This document shows, piece by piece, positions 1 to 11,008 of a stretch of DNA of 57,943 nt (the first letter of the stretch is position 1; the number at the start of each line of letters is the position of its first letter). A model generated the notes under the pieces. The model was not told the DNA's origin. It was given only the letters and a program-made list of their open reading frames with translations, and ran no database searches. The stretch is from Bacteroidaceae bacterium (lineage in GTDB: Bacteria; Bacteroidota; Bacteroidia; Bacteroidales; Bacteroidaceae), in NCBI GenBank assembly GCA_024401055.1, contig JAKSLT010000004.1:1-57943 (forward strand), in the 5' to 3' direction. The position numbers were made by a program, and so were the translations under genes.

Positions 1-44
1 CAAAATTTTGTCAAAATATTTTACAGTTTCGGGAAAGGGATATC

Positions 45-198
45 GCCTGCGGCGGGGCATGAATTAGGAATAAATTTGGAAGAGATGCCTGCGGCGGGGC
101 ATGAATTAGGAAAAAATTTGGAAGAGATGCCTGCGGCGCTACATAAATTAGGAAAAAATCAGGAATAAATACCTGCGGTCAGGCATGAATTAGGAATT
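45..198. repeat. 42-bp tandem repeat, four units
   Basis: Units begin at 45, 87, 129 and 171, exactly 42 bp apart, each starting (G/A)CCTGCGG and containing a CATGAATTAGGAA-like segment; the fourth is cut short near 198. Copies differ at a few bases. No plausible protein runs through it. The unit is four helical turns long. Function unknown; the array may extend beyond the window start. Confidence 0.85.
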
Positions 199-199
199 A

Positions 200-470
200 T
201 TAGTGTCCGCTAAAAAGTTTAGCCTGTACCCCGAAGGGGTGACACACCCCAGCCAGGGGCAGCGCCCCTGGTCGCAAGTGCGACCACCGTGCACGCCGCA
301 ACGCGGCATAACAGCAAGAGCCTGCGGATGTTATGCCCCGCTGGGGCGGCCATAAGTACGGCAACCGTGCACCAGGGGCGCTCTCGCTTTGGCGAGCGGC
401 AAGCCGATGAGCCCCTGTCTGAGTTGTTTAACCCCTTCGGGGAATCGCCGAAGCCGGACAGCAATATTTT
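200..470. repeat. Dispersed GC-palindromic repeat cluster
   Basis: A chain of short perfect palindromes (CCCCGAAGGGG near 230, GGGGCAGCGCCCC near 256, GGTCGCAAGTGCGACC near 269, GCCGCAACGCGGC near 294). The reverse complement of 255-310 closely matches 57619-57650 at the other end of the window, so this is a dispersed family. Open frames through it are translations of the repeat and were not called as genes. Confidence 0.75.
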
Positions 471-501
471 AGATACTCCCGTTCGGAAAAGCTCAAATAA
501 A

Positions 502-533
502 TTTGGCTTTTCGCTCACTTATTCGTATCTTTG
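502..533 (+). promoter_or_regulatory. Bacteroidetes-type promoter of the LRR gene
   Basis: -33 TTTG at 502-505, 20-nt spacer, -7 TATCTTTG at 526-533, matching the phylum consensus. The expected transcript start near 540 leaves a leader of about 310 nt before the ATG at 849. Confidence 0.75.
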
Positions 534-597
534 CACCCGCAGACGAGAAAAATCGTTTGTCAAGAAGGCGTTCTACGCTGCATCTACTAAGTCGAAA

Positions 598-750
598 TCT
601 GGAAAATTTCTCTTTAAGTAGAAAGATGCTGCAATACAGAATGTCCACGTGTATGTATATCGGTATGCATACATGGCTCTGCGCCGTGTAGCTGCTACAT
701 ACAACGGCGTGGGGCGTTTGTTGCTACTTATTTCTACTTGGTTTTCCAGA
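598..750 (+). other. Candidate structured leader RNA
   Basis: Nested complementary segments are visible: 598-606 pairs with 742-750 (9 bp, perfect), 616-624 with 731-739 (9 bp, perfect), 631-634 with 721-724. Inside are two hairpins: 650-655/668-673 (with CCA/TGG extension 645-647/674-676) and 682-687/704-709 continuing as 688-691/695-698. The whole forms a stem opening into a two-hairpin junction. It lies between the promoter at 502-533 and the LRR gene. I cannot match it to a named RNA family; it could be a cis-acting leader or a processed small RNA. Confidence 0.5.
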
Positions 751-848
751 GCCCGACTTAGATGAGTAAGGACAAGTCCCTACGCTTTTCTTGTAACCTT
801 TCACCAATAAGAAGACCGAGCCGGGGGATTGCGAGGCAAAAGCAATTT

Positions 849-2429
849 ATGAAAAAACTTTTATCCCTTTTCGCACTGATGCTCTTGTGCATCGGCCAAG
901 CGTTAGCCTACGATTTTGAGGTGGACGGCATTTATTACAACAAGGTGGGAAACGATGTTGAGGTGACTTATAACGAATCCTATGGCGAATTCTATTCCGG
1001 CTCTGTCGTTATTCCCTCCACTGTAACCTATGGAGGAAAAACCTATAACGTGACAAGCATAGGACATGACGCCTTCTTGAATTGCTGCGACCTGACCTCC
1101 GTCACCATTCCCAACAGCGTGACGAGCATTGGAGATTACGCCTTCTATTATTGCACTGGTCTGACCTCCGTCACCATCGGCAATGGTTTGAAGTCCATTG
1201 GAAGCGATGCCTTCAATGAATGCTACAGCCTGAATAGCATCTACATTACAGACCTTGCAAGTTGGTGCGGCATCACAGGATTGGGTAGTTTAATGACTGC
1301 ATTGCCTGATTGGATGTTTGAAGACAGAAAACTCTACTTAAACGAGAAAGAATTACAGGGTGATTTTGCTATTCCAGAGGGAGTAACGAGCATAGAAGCC
1401 AAAGCCTTCTTTGGTTGCAGCGGCCTGACCTCCGTCACTATCCCTAACAGCGTGGAAAGAATAGGAAGCGAAGCCTTGGCTGCTTGCAGCGGCATAAAAA
1501 AAGTGTTTGCGCAGAGCATGGTTCCACCCTCTATGGATGCTTCCGCTTTTGAAGAAGATGTGTATAACACGGCCACACTTTATGTGCCTAACACAAACGA
1601 AGCTTGGATAAGATATTGCGGCCATAATGGTTGGAATAACTTCTACAATATCCAAAAGTTCGACATGAGTAAACTTGACGAACTCACTCCCGATACCGAT
1701 TTGCCGCATGTGGAGAGCGTGACGCTGACGGACGGTACGCCTTACACACGCGATGAGAAGTGTATGGTGGGGACGCTGTCGTACACGCGCAATTTCAGTA
1801 ACACGAACTGGCAGGCGCTCTACGTGCCTTTCCAGATGAGCTACGAGGACTGGCAGGCGGACTTCGACGTGGCCGCCATCAATATGTTCCATCAGTATGA
1901 CGACGACGAGGACGGTGTCTTCGACCGCACGCTGCTGGAGGTGCGCTACGTGAAGAGCGGCACTCTCAAGGCCAACCACCCCTACCTCATCCGCGCCAAA
2001 TCTACGGGGAGCAAGACTATCACCCTGCACAACGCCGCCCTCTACCGCGCCGCAGAGAACGAGTTGACATGCTCCTCCACGGAAATCAACTACACCTTCA
2101 CGGGTACCTATGCCGGCGTGAGCGGCACGGACATGTTCACCAACGACTACTACTCCATGGGCGGCGGCACGCTGCACCGCGCGGCCAGCAGCGACAACAA
2201 CCTCGTGCCCTTCCGCTGGTACCTGAAGATGGAGAGCCGCGACGGCCAGATTATCACGCCGCCGGCAAGCGTCCGCGTAAAGGTGTTCGGGGATGATGAC
2301 GAGGTGGAGAGCATCGGCACGGCTGACGTGCAAGCCGCCCCCGCCCTCATCCATTCCATTGACGGCCGCACGGCCCGCACGGGGCAAAAGGGCGTGTTTA
2401 TCATGAACGGCAAGAAAATACTGCGCTGA
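849..2429 (+). CDS. Secreted BspA-type leucine-rich repeat protein
   Basis: 526 residues from the ATG at 849, where a clear signal peptide begins (MKKLLSLFALMLLCIGQALA); an in-frame ATG at 762 would add a 29-residue non-signal tail and is rejected. Residues about 25-240 carry a few BspA/LRR_5 units (LTSVTIPNSV-xSIGxxAF pattern). The following 250 residues resemble the all-beta module that follows LRRs in Prevotella and Bacteroides surface proteins. The tail (IDGRTARTGQKGVFIMNGKK) is the short C-terminal motif of secreted Bacteroidales proteins. Such proteins are usually exported adhesins or binding proteins; the ligand cannot be read from sequence. It overlaps the next gene by one base (TGATG). 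Confidence 0.85.
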   Translation: MKKLLSLFALMLLCIGQALAYDFEVDGIYYNKVGNDVEVTYNESYGEFYSGSVVIPSTVTYGGKTYNVTSIGHDAFLNCCDLTSVTIPNSVTSIGDYAFYYCTGLTSVTIGNGLKSIGSDAFNECYSLNSIYITDLASWCGITGLGSLMTALPDWMFEDRKLYLNEKELQGDFAIPEGVTSIEAKAFFGCSGLTSVTIPNSVERIGSEALAACSGIKKVFAQSMVPPSMDASAFEEDVYNTATLYVPNTNEAWIRYCGHNGWNNFYNIQKFDMSKLDELTPDTDLPHVESVTLTDGTPYTRDEKCMVGTLSYTRNFSNTNWQALYVPFQMSYEDWQADFDVAAINMFHQYDDDEDGVFDRTLLEVRYVKSGTLKANHPYLIRAKSTGSKTITLHNAALYRAAENELTCSSTEINYTFTGTYAGVSGTDMFTNDYYSMGGGTLHRAASSDNNLVPFRWYLKMESRDGQIITPPASVRVKVFGDDDEVESIGTADVQAAPALIHSIDGRTARTGQKGVFIMNGKKILR

Positions 2430-2629
2430 TGAGACGCTATGTTTCCCCAACGACCGACCTCGTGAGTATGAGGGCGGGGGCCGCGCTGCTCACCACCTCC
2501 TACATTCCCGTGGGCGGCAGCGGCGGTTTCGACAATCCTGACGACACGCCCGGCATCCCCGTGGACGATGGTCGCGGCGGCTTCGATACGCGCCGCGAAT
2601 GGTGGTCGCAGGACTGGACGGACGACTGA
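2429..2629 (+). CDS. Small companion protein, 66 aa
   Basis: Its ATG overlaps the stop of the LRR gene, implying translational coupling. The protein (starting MRRYVSPTTDLVSMRAGAAL) is rich in Gly and Asp, has no signal peptide and ends in acidic and Trp residues. Short proteins with an MRKY-P-T--V-S-like start and an acidic Gly-rich tail often follow surface-protein genes in Prevotella; that resemblance is from memory. No function is known. The strong terminator 14 bp downstream supports a two-gene transcript. Confidence 0.65.
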   Translation: MRRYVSPTTDLVSMRAGAALLTTSYIPVGGSGGFDNPDDTPGIPVDDGRGGFDTRREWWSQDWTDD

Positions 2630-2642
2630 ACGCCTTAATGTT

Positions 2643-2686
2643 AAAGAAGCAGGACACACGCACGAATGCATGTGTCCTGCTTCTTT
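2643..2686 (+). terminator. Rho-independent terminator
   Basis: Perfect 16-bp stem (2643-2658 with 2671-2686), 12-nt loop, then TTAAG. It ends the LRR/companion transcript. The stem is A-rich at the base, so it may also work on the minus strand. Confidence 0.85.
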
Positions 2687-2750
2687 TAAGTACTGTCTGT
2701 CTTTTATTTTTATCAAGAATTGCAGTAATCGGCTTTGCCGCTTGCCAGAG

Positions 2751-2912
2751 CAAGAATTAAAGAATTATTTCGTTAGCCTTCTTGCCTGGAATTCTTTTGA
2801 ATTAGCTGCTTGATGCAGCAGAATTGTAGTCCGCATGGTTCCAGCAGAGCGGCGCTCTGCAATTCCTGGAAATTCCAAATCCGACTGCACGGAAATAATT
2901 CTTTAATTCTTG
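2751..2912. repeat. 162-bp element with perfect 21-bp terminal inverted repeats
   Basis: CAAGAATTAAAGAATTATTTC-type arm at 2751-2771 is exactly complementary to 2892-2912. The 120-bp interior has shorter palindromes (CAGAGCGGCGCTCTG near 2846) and two CCTGGAAT-like words in opposite orientation. No protein is encoded. It resembles a MITE, or a long hairpin when transcribed. The rest of the gap up to 3018 is featureless except a GC-rich hairpin at about 2996-3010, directly downstream of the DUF4494 gene. Confidence 0.7.
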
Positions 2913-3018
2913 ATAAGAGAAAAGTCAACGGGGACTAATAGTATAATATTGCGAAATAAAAAATGAAGATAGAGGACACGCCCTACCCCGCCCGCCCCCC
3001 TTCGGGGGGTGGGGGTCT

Positions 3019-3462
3019 TTATTTCTGCGGGGACTGGTAGTGATAGACGTCCATGATTTTGGTGTCGGCCACGCCGACGATGTCGAAGTCGAGCATGTAG
3101 CTCTTCATCTGTTCGCGCATGCGCTCGAGGGCGTTGGGGATGTCGCTGCCCTGCACGAGGATGGCGGCGGCGGTGCGGCGTTCCTTGCCGCTCTCTTCGT
3201 CAACGGTGATGATGCTGATGCGCACCTTGAAGAACTTGTCGGCGCTCTCGTCATCGGTCTCGAAGATTTCCATATACTGCACGCGCTTCATGTCCCACAC
3301 GTTGAACTCGCCGGAAGCGAAGGGACTGACTTCTTCCATGAGACGACGCTCGGCTTCGGTGAAGTTGAGGGCTTCTACAATGTAGCGCTCGGTGACGCGC
3401 TTGAGGGCACCGTTCTCTGCGGCACGCTCATACTTGACGTTGGATTCGATGTATTCTTTCAT
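3019..3462 (-). CDS. DUF4494 family protein
   Basis: 147 residues. Start MKEYIESNVKYERAAENG, then a VTERYIVEALNFTEAE segment typical of the Bacteroidetes-specific DUF4494 family; the length fits. No signal peptide or membrane segment, so cytoplasmic. Function unknown. It follows clpC on the same strand, separated by a MITE-like repeat whose arm begins 16 bp upstream of the ATG, so it is probably cotranscribed with clpC or driven from within the repeat. Confidence 0.8.
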   Translation of the reverse strand: MKEYIESNVKYERAAENGALKRVTERYIVEALNFTEAERRLMEEVSPFASGEFNVWDMKRVQYMEIFETDDESADKFFKVRISIITVDEESGKERRTAAAILVQGSDIPNALERMREQMKSYMLDFDIVGVADTKIMDVYHYQSPQK

Positions 3463-3477
3463 AAGAGAAACTAACTA

Positions 3478-3703
3478 CAGCCCCTTCCCGTCAGGGCTTC
3501 CTGCGGAACCCTGCCACCCCTCCCCCATTTGGGAGGGGAAAATACCTCTATAGGTCGTGTCTTGGGGTTGTGAGGTTGTAAGGTTTTGGGTTTTGTGGTT
3601 ATGAGGTTTTGGTTTTTTCTATTTGGGAACCTTTAGGGCATTATTCCTTCCCCTATGGGGGGAAGGTGGCGCGGTGCGGAGCTGCCGCGTCAGATAGGGG
3701 CTG
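3478..3703. mobile_element. MITE-like element, copy 1 (226 bp)
   Basis: Left arm 3478-3522 starts CAGCCCCTTCCCGTC, contains the hairpin AGGGCTTCC/GGAACCCT (3493-3512) and ends GCCACCCCTCCC. The inverted right arm ends at 3703 (GGGGCTG). The interior keeps the family words ATACCTCTATAGG and CCTTTAGGGCATTATT but is partly replaced by TTTTGTGGTTATGAGG-like sequence. The right arm supplies the clpC stop codon. Same family as 14834-15507, 47281-47483 and 48581-48773. Confidence 0.8.
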
Positions 3704-6242
3704 TGTGGAGCTTGATTGTATTGTCTTCGACGGTTATATGTATGCGCCTCTCCTCGTTGGGGGAGGTTGAGGGGGCTTGGGGGCTCTCCCCCCTCGGGGG
3801 AGCGGGGAGGGGGTCTTCCATAAGGGCTGCGCAGAGGGGTGTCTCAATCTGTTCCTGAATGGTGCGCTTGAGGGAGCGGGCGCCGTAGCGGGGCTCGTAG
3901 CCGGTCTGGGCGATGTGGTCGTAAACGGCATCGTCCACGAGAACCTGGGTGCCGCTCTCGCGGAGACGGGAGAGGAGGGCGTCCATTTCGATGCGCACGA
4001 TGCGGGCAGCGGCAGGACGGTCGAGAGCGTGGAACATAATGATGTCGTCAAGGCGGTTGAGGAACTCGGGGGCGAACTGGCGCTCGAGAGCCTTGCGCGT
4101 GGTGGTGGCGATGAAGGCGTCGTCCACCTCGGAGGGGGCGCTGAAACCTACGCCGGTACCGAAGTCCTTTATCTGGCGCGAACCACTGTTGCTGGTCATA
4201 ATGATGACGGTGTGGCGGAAATCTACGGTGACGCCGTTGCCGTCAGTGAGGCGACCTTCGTCCATTACCTGGAGGAGCATATTGAAGACGTCGGGGTGGG
4301 CCTTCTCTATCTCGTCGAGGAGGATGATGGAGTACGGGCGGCGGCGCACCTTCTCGGTGAGCTGTCCGCCTTCGTCGTAGCCGACGTAGCCCGGAGGGGC
4401 GCCTACGAGGCGGGCACCGGTGTGCTTCTCACCGAACTCGCTCATATCGATGCGGATGAGGGCGTCGGGGCTGCCGAACATCTCCACGGCGAGGCTCTTG
4501 GCGAGATGGGTCTTGCCGACGCCGGTGGGGCCGACGAACATAAAGACGCCGATGGGACGGCCGGGATCCTTGAGGCCGAGGCGTGAGCGCTGGATGGCGC
4601 GGGTGAGCTGGGCGATGGCCTTGTCCTGGGCGATGACTTTCTCGCCAAGGCGCTGGGAGAGGCTGCGAAGCATCTGCCGCTCGTCCTGCTGCATGCGCTG
4701 CACGGGGACGTGGCTCATCATGCTGACCACGCGGGCTATGTCGTCGGCCGTGACGGTCTGCTTGCCGGCACTCTCGTTCTCCTTGCGCCAGACGGCGGAG
4801 GCAGCCTCGGTCTCGCTCTCTACGGCGAGGAGCTGCTCGCGCAGGCCCACGGCGGTCTTGTAATCCTCGAGGCGCACGGCTTCCTTTATTTTCTCACGCA
4901 GGTCGGCTGCCTTGGTGATGAGTTCCTGCATGTGGGGCGGGAGCTCCACGCAGGCGATGTGGGTCTGTGCACCGGCTTCGTCGAGGGCGTCGATGGCCTT
5001 GTCGGGGAAGAAGCGGGTGGTGATGTAGCGGTCGGTGAGGGAGACGCAGGCCTGGAGGGCGTCGGGGGAATAGATGACGCCGTGGTGCTGCTCGTAGCGC
5101 TCGCGTATGTTTTCCAATATGGAGAGGGTCTCTTCTGTGGTGGTGGGCTCTACGCGCACCTGCTGGAAACGGCGGTCAAGGGCTCCGTCCTTCTCAATGG
5201 TCTTGCGGTATTCGGCGGTGGTGGTGGTGCCGATGCAGCGTATCTCGCCGCGGGCAAGGGCAGGCTTGAGGATGTTGGCGGCATCAAGCGAGCCGGGGGC
5301 GCTGCCGGCACCCACGATGGTGTGTATCTCGTCGATGGCGAGGATGATGTCGGGGTGCTTGCGAAGCTCGGTGATGAGGCGGCGGAGTCGCTCCTCAAAC
5401 TGTCCGCGATACTGCGTGCCGGCCACGACCTGCGCCATATCGAGGGCTATAACGCGGTGGCCTTCGAGAGAGGTACCGGCACGGTGCTCGGCGATAAGGG
5501 CGGCGAGGCCTTCAATGATGGCGCTCTTGCCGGTGCCGGGCTCACCCACGAGGATGGGGTTGTTCTTCTTGCGGCGCTGCAGAATCTGGATGACACGCTG
5601 GAGTTCCTGCGTGCGGCCCACGAGGGGGTCCATCGCTCCGGCGAGGGCTGCGGCGGTAAGGTCGCGACCGTACTTGTCGAGGAAGGGTGTTTCGGATTCT
5701 TCATCGCTCTTTTCAAACTCGCTGCTGCCCACAAAGACGCGCTCGCCGTCATCGGAAGAATCGGGCGTTTCGGCGCCAAAGGCAGCCTGCGGTGTGGACT
5801 CGCCCTTAATAAGGGAGGCCACCTTATTGTAACTGACATTGCAAGACGTGAGGAGCGACTTGGCGCGACTGCCTACGGGGTCGCGGAGCATGGCCAGAAG
5901 GAGATGGCTGCCGTCGGTGGTCGTGCTGTGCTGCTGGCGGGCAGCAAGTTCGGCCAAACGGAGGATGCGCTCGCAGTCGGTGTCGAAAGCGGGCTCTTCG
6001 GCGGTATCGGCCGTTGTGGAAACGATGTCGGCGGTGGTGGAGATATTGAAGACTTGCGAGGCTTTCTGCTGGAGCGCTTCGGGAGTAAGGTTGAGGCGAT
6101 AGAGCAACTGCTGGCCGCTGTTGTCCTCCTCCTGTGCAAGGCCGAGGAGAAGGTGCTCGGTGTGTACCTCTCGCTGGCCGCAGCGACGGGCTTCCGCTTT
6201 GCCACGTTCAAGTATTCGGGTGAGTTCTGGAGATCTGTTCAT
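3690..6242 (-). CDS. clpC: ClpC-type AAA+ unfoldase
   Basis: 850 residues, usual for ClpC. Two Clp_N repeats (about 1-145), first AAA+ domain with Walker A GEPGTGKS (233-240), a short UVR-like helical segment near 450-485 (AADLREKIKEAVRLEDYKTA), second AAA+ domain with GPTGVGKT, and a VGF motif that in this family docks onto ClpP. It unfolds substrates and feeds them to ClpP in the cytosol. It lies 66 bp after dapA; a CATAATG/CATTATG hairpin overlaps the dapA stop. The C-terminus is odd: residues 809-830 are encoded by an inserted GC-palindromic repeat and the last residues and TGA lie in a MITE arm. No clpP is in the window. Confidence 0.95.
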   Translation of the reverse strand: MNRSPELTRILERGKAEARRCGQREVHTEHLLLGLAQEEDNSGQQLLYRLNLTPEALQQKASQVFNISTTADIVSTTADTAEEPAFDTDCERILRLAELAARQQHSTTTDGSHLLLAMLRDPVGSRAKSLLTSCNVSYNKVASLIKGESTPQAAFGAETPDSSDDGERVFVGSSEFEKSDEESETPFLDKYGRDLTAAALAGAMDPLVGRTQELQRVIQILQRRKKNNPILVGEPGTGKSAIIEGLAALIAEHRAGTSLEGHRVIALDMAQVVAGTQYRGQFEERLRRLITELRKHPDIILAIDEIHTIVGAGSAPGSLDAANILKPALARGEIRCIGTTTTAEYRKTIEKDGALDRRFQQVRVEPTTTEETLSILENIRERYEQHHGVIYSPDALQACVSLTDRYITTRFFPDKAIDALDEAGAQTHIACVELPPHMQELITKAADLREKIKEAVRLEDYKTAVGLREQLLAVESETEAASAVWRKENESAGKQTVTADDIARVVSMMSHVPVQRMQQDERQMLRSLSQRLGEKVIAQDKAIAQLTRAIQRSRLGLKDPGRPIGVFMFVGPTGVGKTHLAKSLAVEMFGSPDALIRIDMSEFGEKHTGARLVGAPPGYVGYDEGGQLTEKVRRRPYSIILLDEIEKAHPDVFNMLLQVMDEGRLTDGNGVTVDFRHTVIIMTSNSGSRQIKDFGTGVGFSAPSEVDDAFIATTTRKALERQFAPEFLNRLDDIIMFHALDRPAAARIVRIEMDALLSRLRESGTQVLVDDAVYDHIAQTGYEPRYGARSLKRTIQEQIETPLCAALMEDPLPAPPRGESPQAPSTSPNEERRIHITVEDNTIKLHTAPI
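3753..3818. repeat. GC-palindromic repeat inserted in frame in clpC
   Basis: The stretch CCCCCTCCCCGCTCCCCC / GAGGGGGGAGAGC (minus strand) matches the intergenic repeat at 37922-37960, and its other half (CCCCCTCAACCTCCCCC) matches the arm of the element at 21313-21419. It adds about 22 residues rich in Pro, Ser and Glu (809-830) without breaking the frame, just before the natural end of the second AAA+ domain tail. Confidence 0.8.
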
Positions 6243-6308
6243 AATAAATGGAGTCTAAATGAGTACTTCTGCAAACAGTGGTTGCAAAAGCCATGCCATA
6301 ATGGGGCA

Positions 6309-7172
6309 TTATGCTTGGAATGCCTTCATTTCGGCCTTGATTTCTTGCTCTACTGCGGAGCAGACAGGCACGAGCGGCAGACGTAGCACATTGGGGCAGA
6401 GACCCATAGCGTGGAGTATGGCTTTAATGCCTGAGGGGTTTCCGTCTGCCATCGTGAGACGCACGATGGCCTGCAGGCGTTGCTCTGCCGCGGCGTCCCT
6501 GTCATCCACCACGCAACGGAAATGCTCCGGCAGCGCGTTGGCAATGACGCTGATTACACCTGCTGCACCTTCCTGCATCAGCGGCAGGGCGATGCTGTCG
6601 TCGCCGCAGATTACGCCAAAGTCGGCAGGGGCCTCGCGCAGTAGCTGAGAGATTTGGTCGCGCAGGCCACTGGCCTCCTTGATACCCACGATGTTGGGAC
6701 AGGCGGCGATGAGGCGGAGCACGGTGGCAGGAGTGATGTTCACGCCCGTGCGCCCGGGTATATTATATAATATGAGGGGCAGAGGGGAGACTGCGCTCAC
6801 GGCCTTGAAATGTTGGAAGAGTCCTTCCTGTGAGGGTTTGTTGTAGTATGGTGCCACGATGAGGAGGCCTTGAAAACCTGAAAGGTCGGCGGAGGAAATC
6901 CACTGGCAAACCTGATGGGTGCAGTTGCCTCCCGCACCGAGAAGAAGGGGCACGCGGCCGGCATTGACATGGGCAACGGTCTGCATTATGCGGCGTTTCT
7001 CTTCGTCGGTGAGCGTGGGAGTTTCAGCGGTGGTGCCGAGGACACAGAGGAAATCCACGCCACCGGTAATCTGGCGTTCCGTGAGGGCGGCAAGGCATTC
7101 GTAGTCCACGTTGCCGTCAGGGGTGAACGGCGTGATGAGCGCCGTGCCTAAACCATGAAAAGGATTGTTCAT
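6309..7172 (-). CDS. dapA: 4-hydroxy-tetrahydrodipicolinate synthase
   Basis: 287 residues from MNNPFHGLGTALITPF; an upstream in-frame ATG would add 13 residues not seen in the family. Condenses pyruvate with aspartate semialdehyde in the DAP/lysine pathway. Visible hallmarks: GTTAET near 50, LYNIPGRTG (catalytic Tyr), and the Schiff-base Lys in VGIKEAS. It follows ligA by 45 bp in the same run as lysA, which acts at the last step of the pathway. A second member of this superfamily at 32725 is a sialate lyase rather than a duplicate. Confidence 0.95.
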   Translation of the reverse strand: MNNPFHGLGTALITPFTPDGNVDYECLAALTERQITGGVDFLCVLGTTAETPTLTDEEKRRIMQTVAHVNAGRVPLLLGAGGNCTHQVCQWISSADLSGFQGLLIVAPYYNKPSQEGLFQHFKAVSAVSPLPLILYNIPGRTGVNITPATVLRLIAACPNIVGIKEASGLRDQISQLLREAPADFGVICGDDSIALPLMQEGAAGVISVIANALPEHFRCVVDDRDAAAEQRLQAIVRLTMADGNPSGIKAILHAMGLCPNVLRLPLVPVCSAVEQEIKAEMKAFQA

Positions 7173-7217
7173 AGCTTTCTTTTTGAGGGCTGGCATCAGA
7201 GCGCCAGCCAAGGGGTC

Positions 7218-10435
<3,218 letters not shown>

Positions 10436-10447
10436 AACGATAATACA

Positions 10448-10963
10448 CTAATTGAGGTTCAGAAGGCCTTGGGGCAAGTCAAGTGTGAGGGTGCGACGAC
10501 GGAGGTCGTAATCCACGAGGAAGTCGTCGTGATAAGGTATGAGCACTTCCCCGCCGTCGGTGGTTTCAAGGGTGAGGAGGACGTTGGCGCTGCTATCATC
10601 AACATCGATGATGCGCCCTACCCCTTCCACCGTGAAGCCCGTGAGGGCACGGATGCTGGAAAGTTCGGCGTCTTCATCGGTATCTGCCACTGCACTGAAC
10701 GGGAAGAACACTTTTGCGCCGACAAAGCGGCGAGCCTTCTGCTCGGAGTCCACATCCTCGAAGGTGAAGAGGGCACTATCATTTCCTTTATAGCGCCACT
10801 CGGTATAGAAAAACGGCACAAGAATGCCATCAAGTTCCAGCACGAGATAGGTGGCGTCGTCCTGATCAAACGGCGTGTCGGTGAAACTGAGTTCCAGTTC
10901 ACCGCGAGTGCCGTGTGTACGGGTTATACGGCCGATAAGGAATACTTCTTCTTCGCGTATCAT
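10448..10963 (-). CDS. rimM: 16S rRNA processing protein RimM
   Basis: 171 residues, normal length. N-terminal barrel starting IGRITRTHGTRGEL and C-terminal PRC-barrel (LTGFTVEG...VLIPYHDDFLVDYD). Helps 30S maturation around helix 31/33. It lies 45 bp after murA on the same strand. Confidence 0.93.
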   Translation of the reverse strand: MIREEEVFLIGRITRTHGTRGELELSFTDTPFDQDDATYLVLELDGILVPFFYTEWRYKGNDSALFTFEDVDSEQKARRFVGAKVFFPFSAVADTDEDAELSSIRALTGFTVEGVGRIIDVDDSSANVLLTLETTDGGEVLIPYHDDFLVDYDLRRRTLTLDLPQGLLNLN

Positions 10964-11008
10964 CGTAAGAGTGGACTTGATAAAAGATGTGGATTGTGTT
11001 CTACGGGA

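Noticed and set aside
219-691. Several short frames at the left end
   Set aside because: They cross the palindromic repeats and the structured leader; none has a family match or fits the promoter position.
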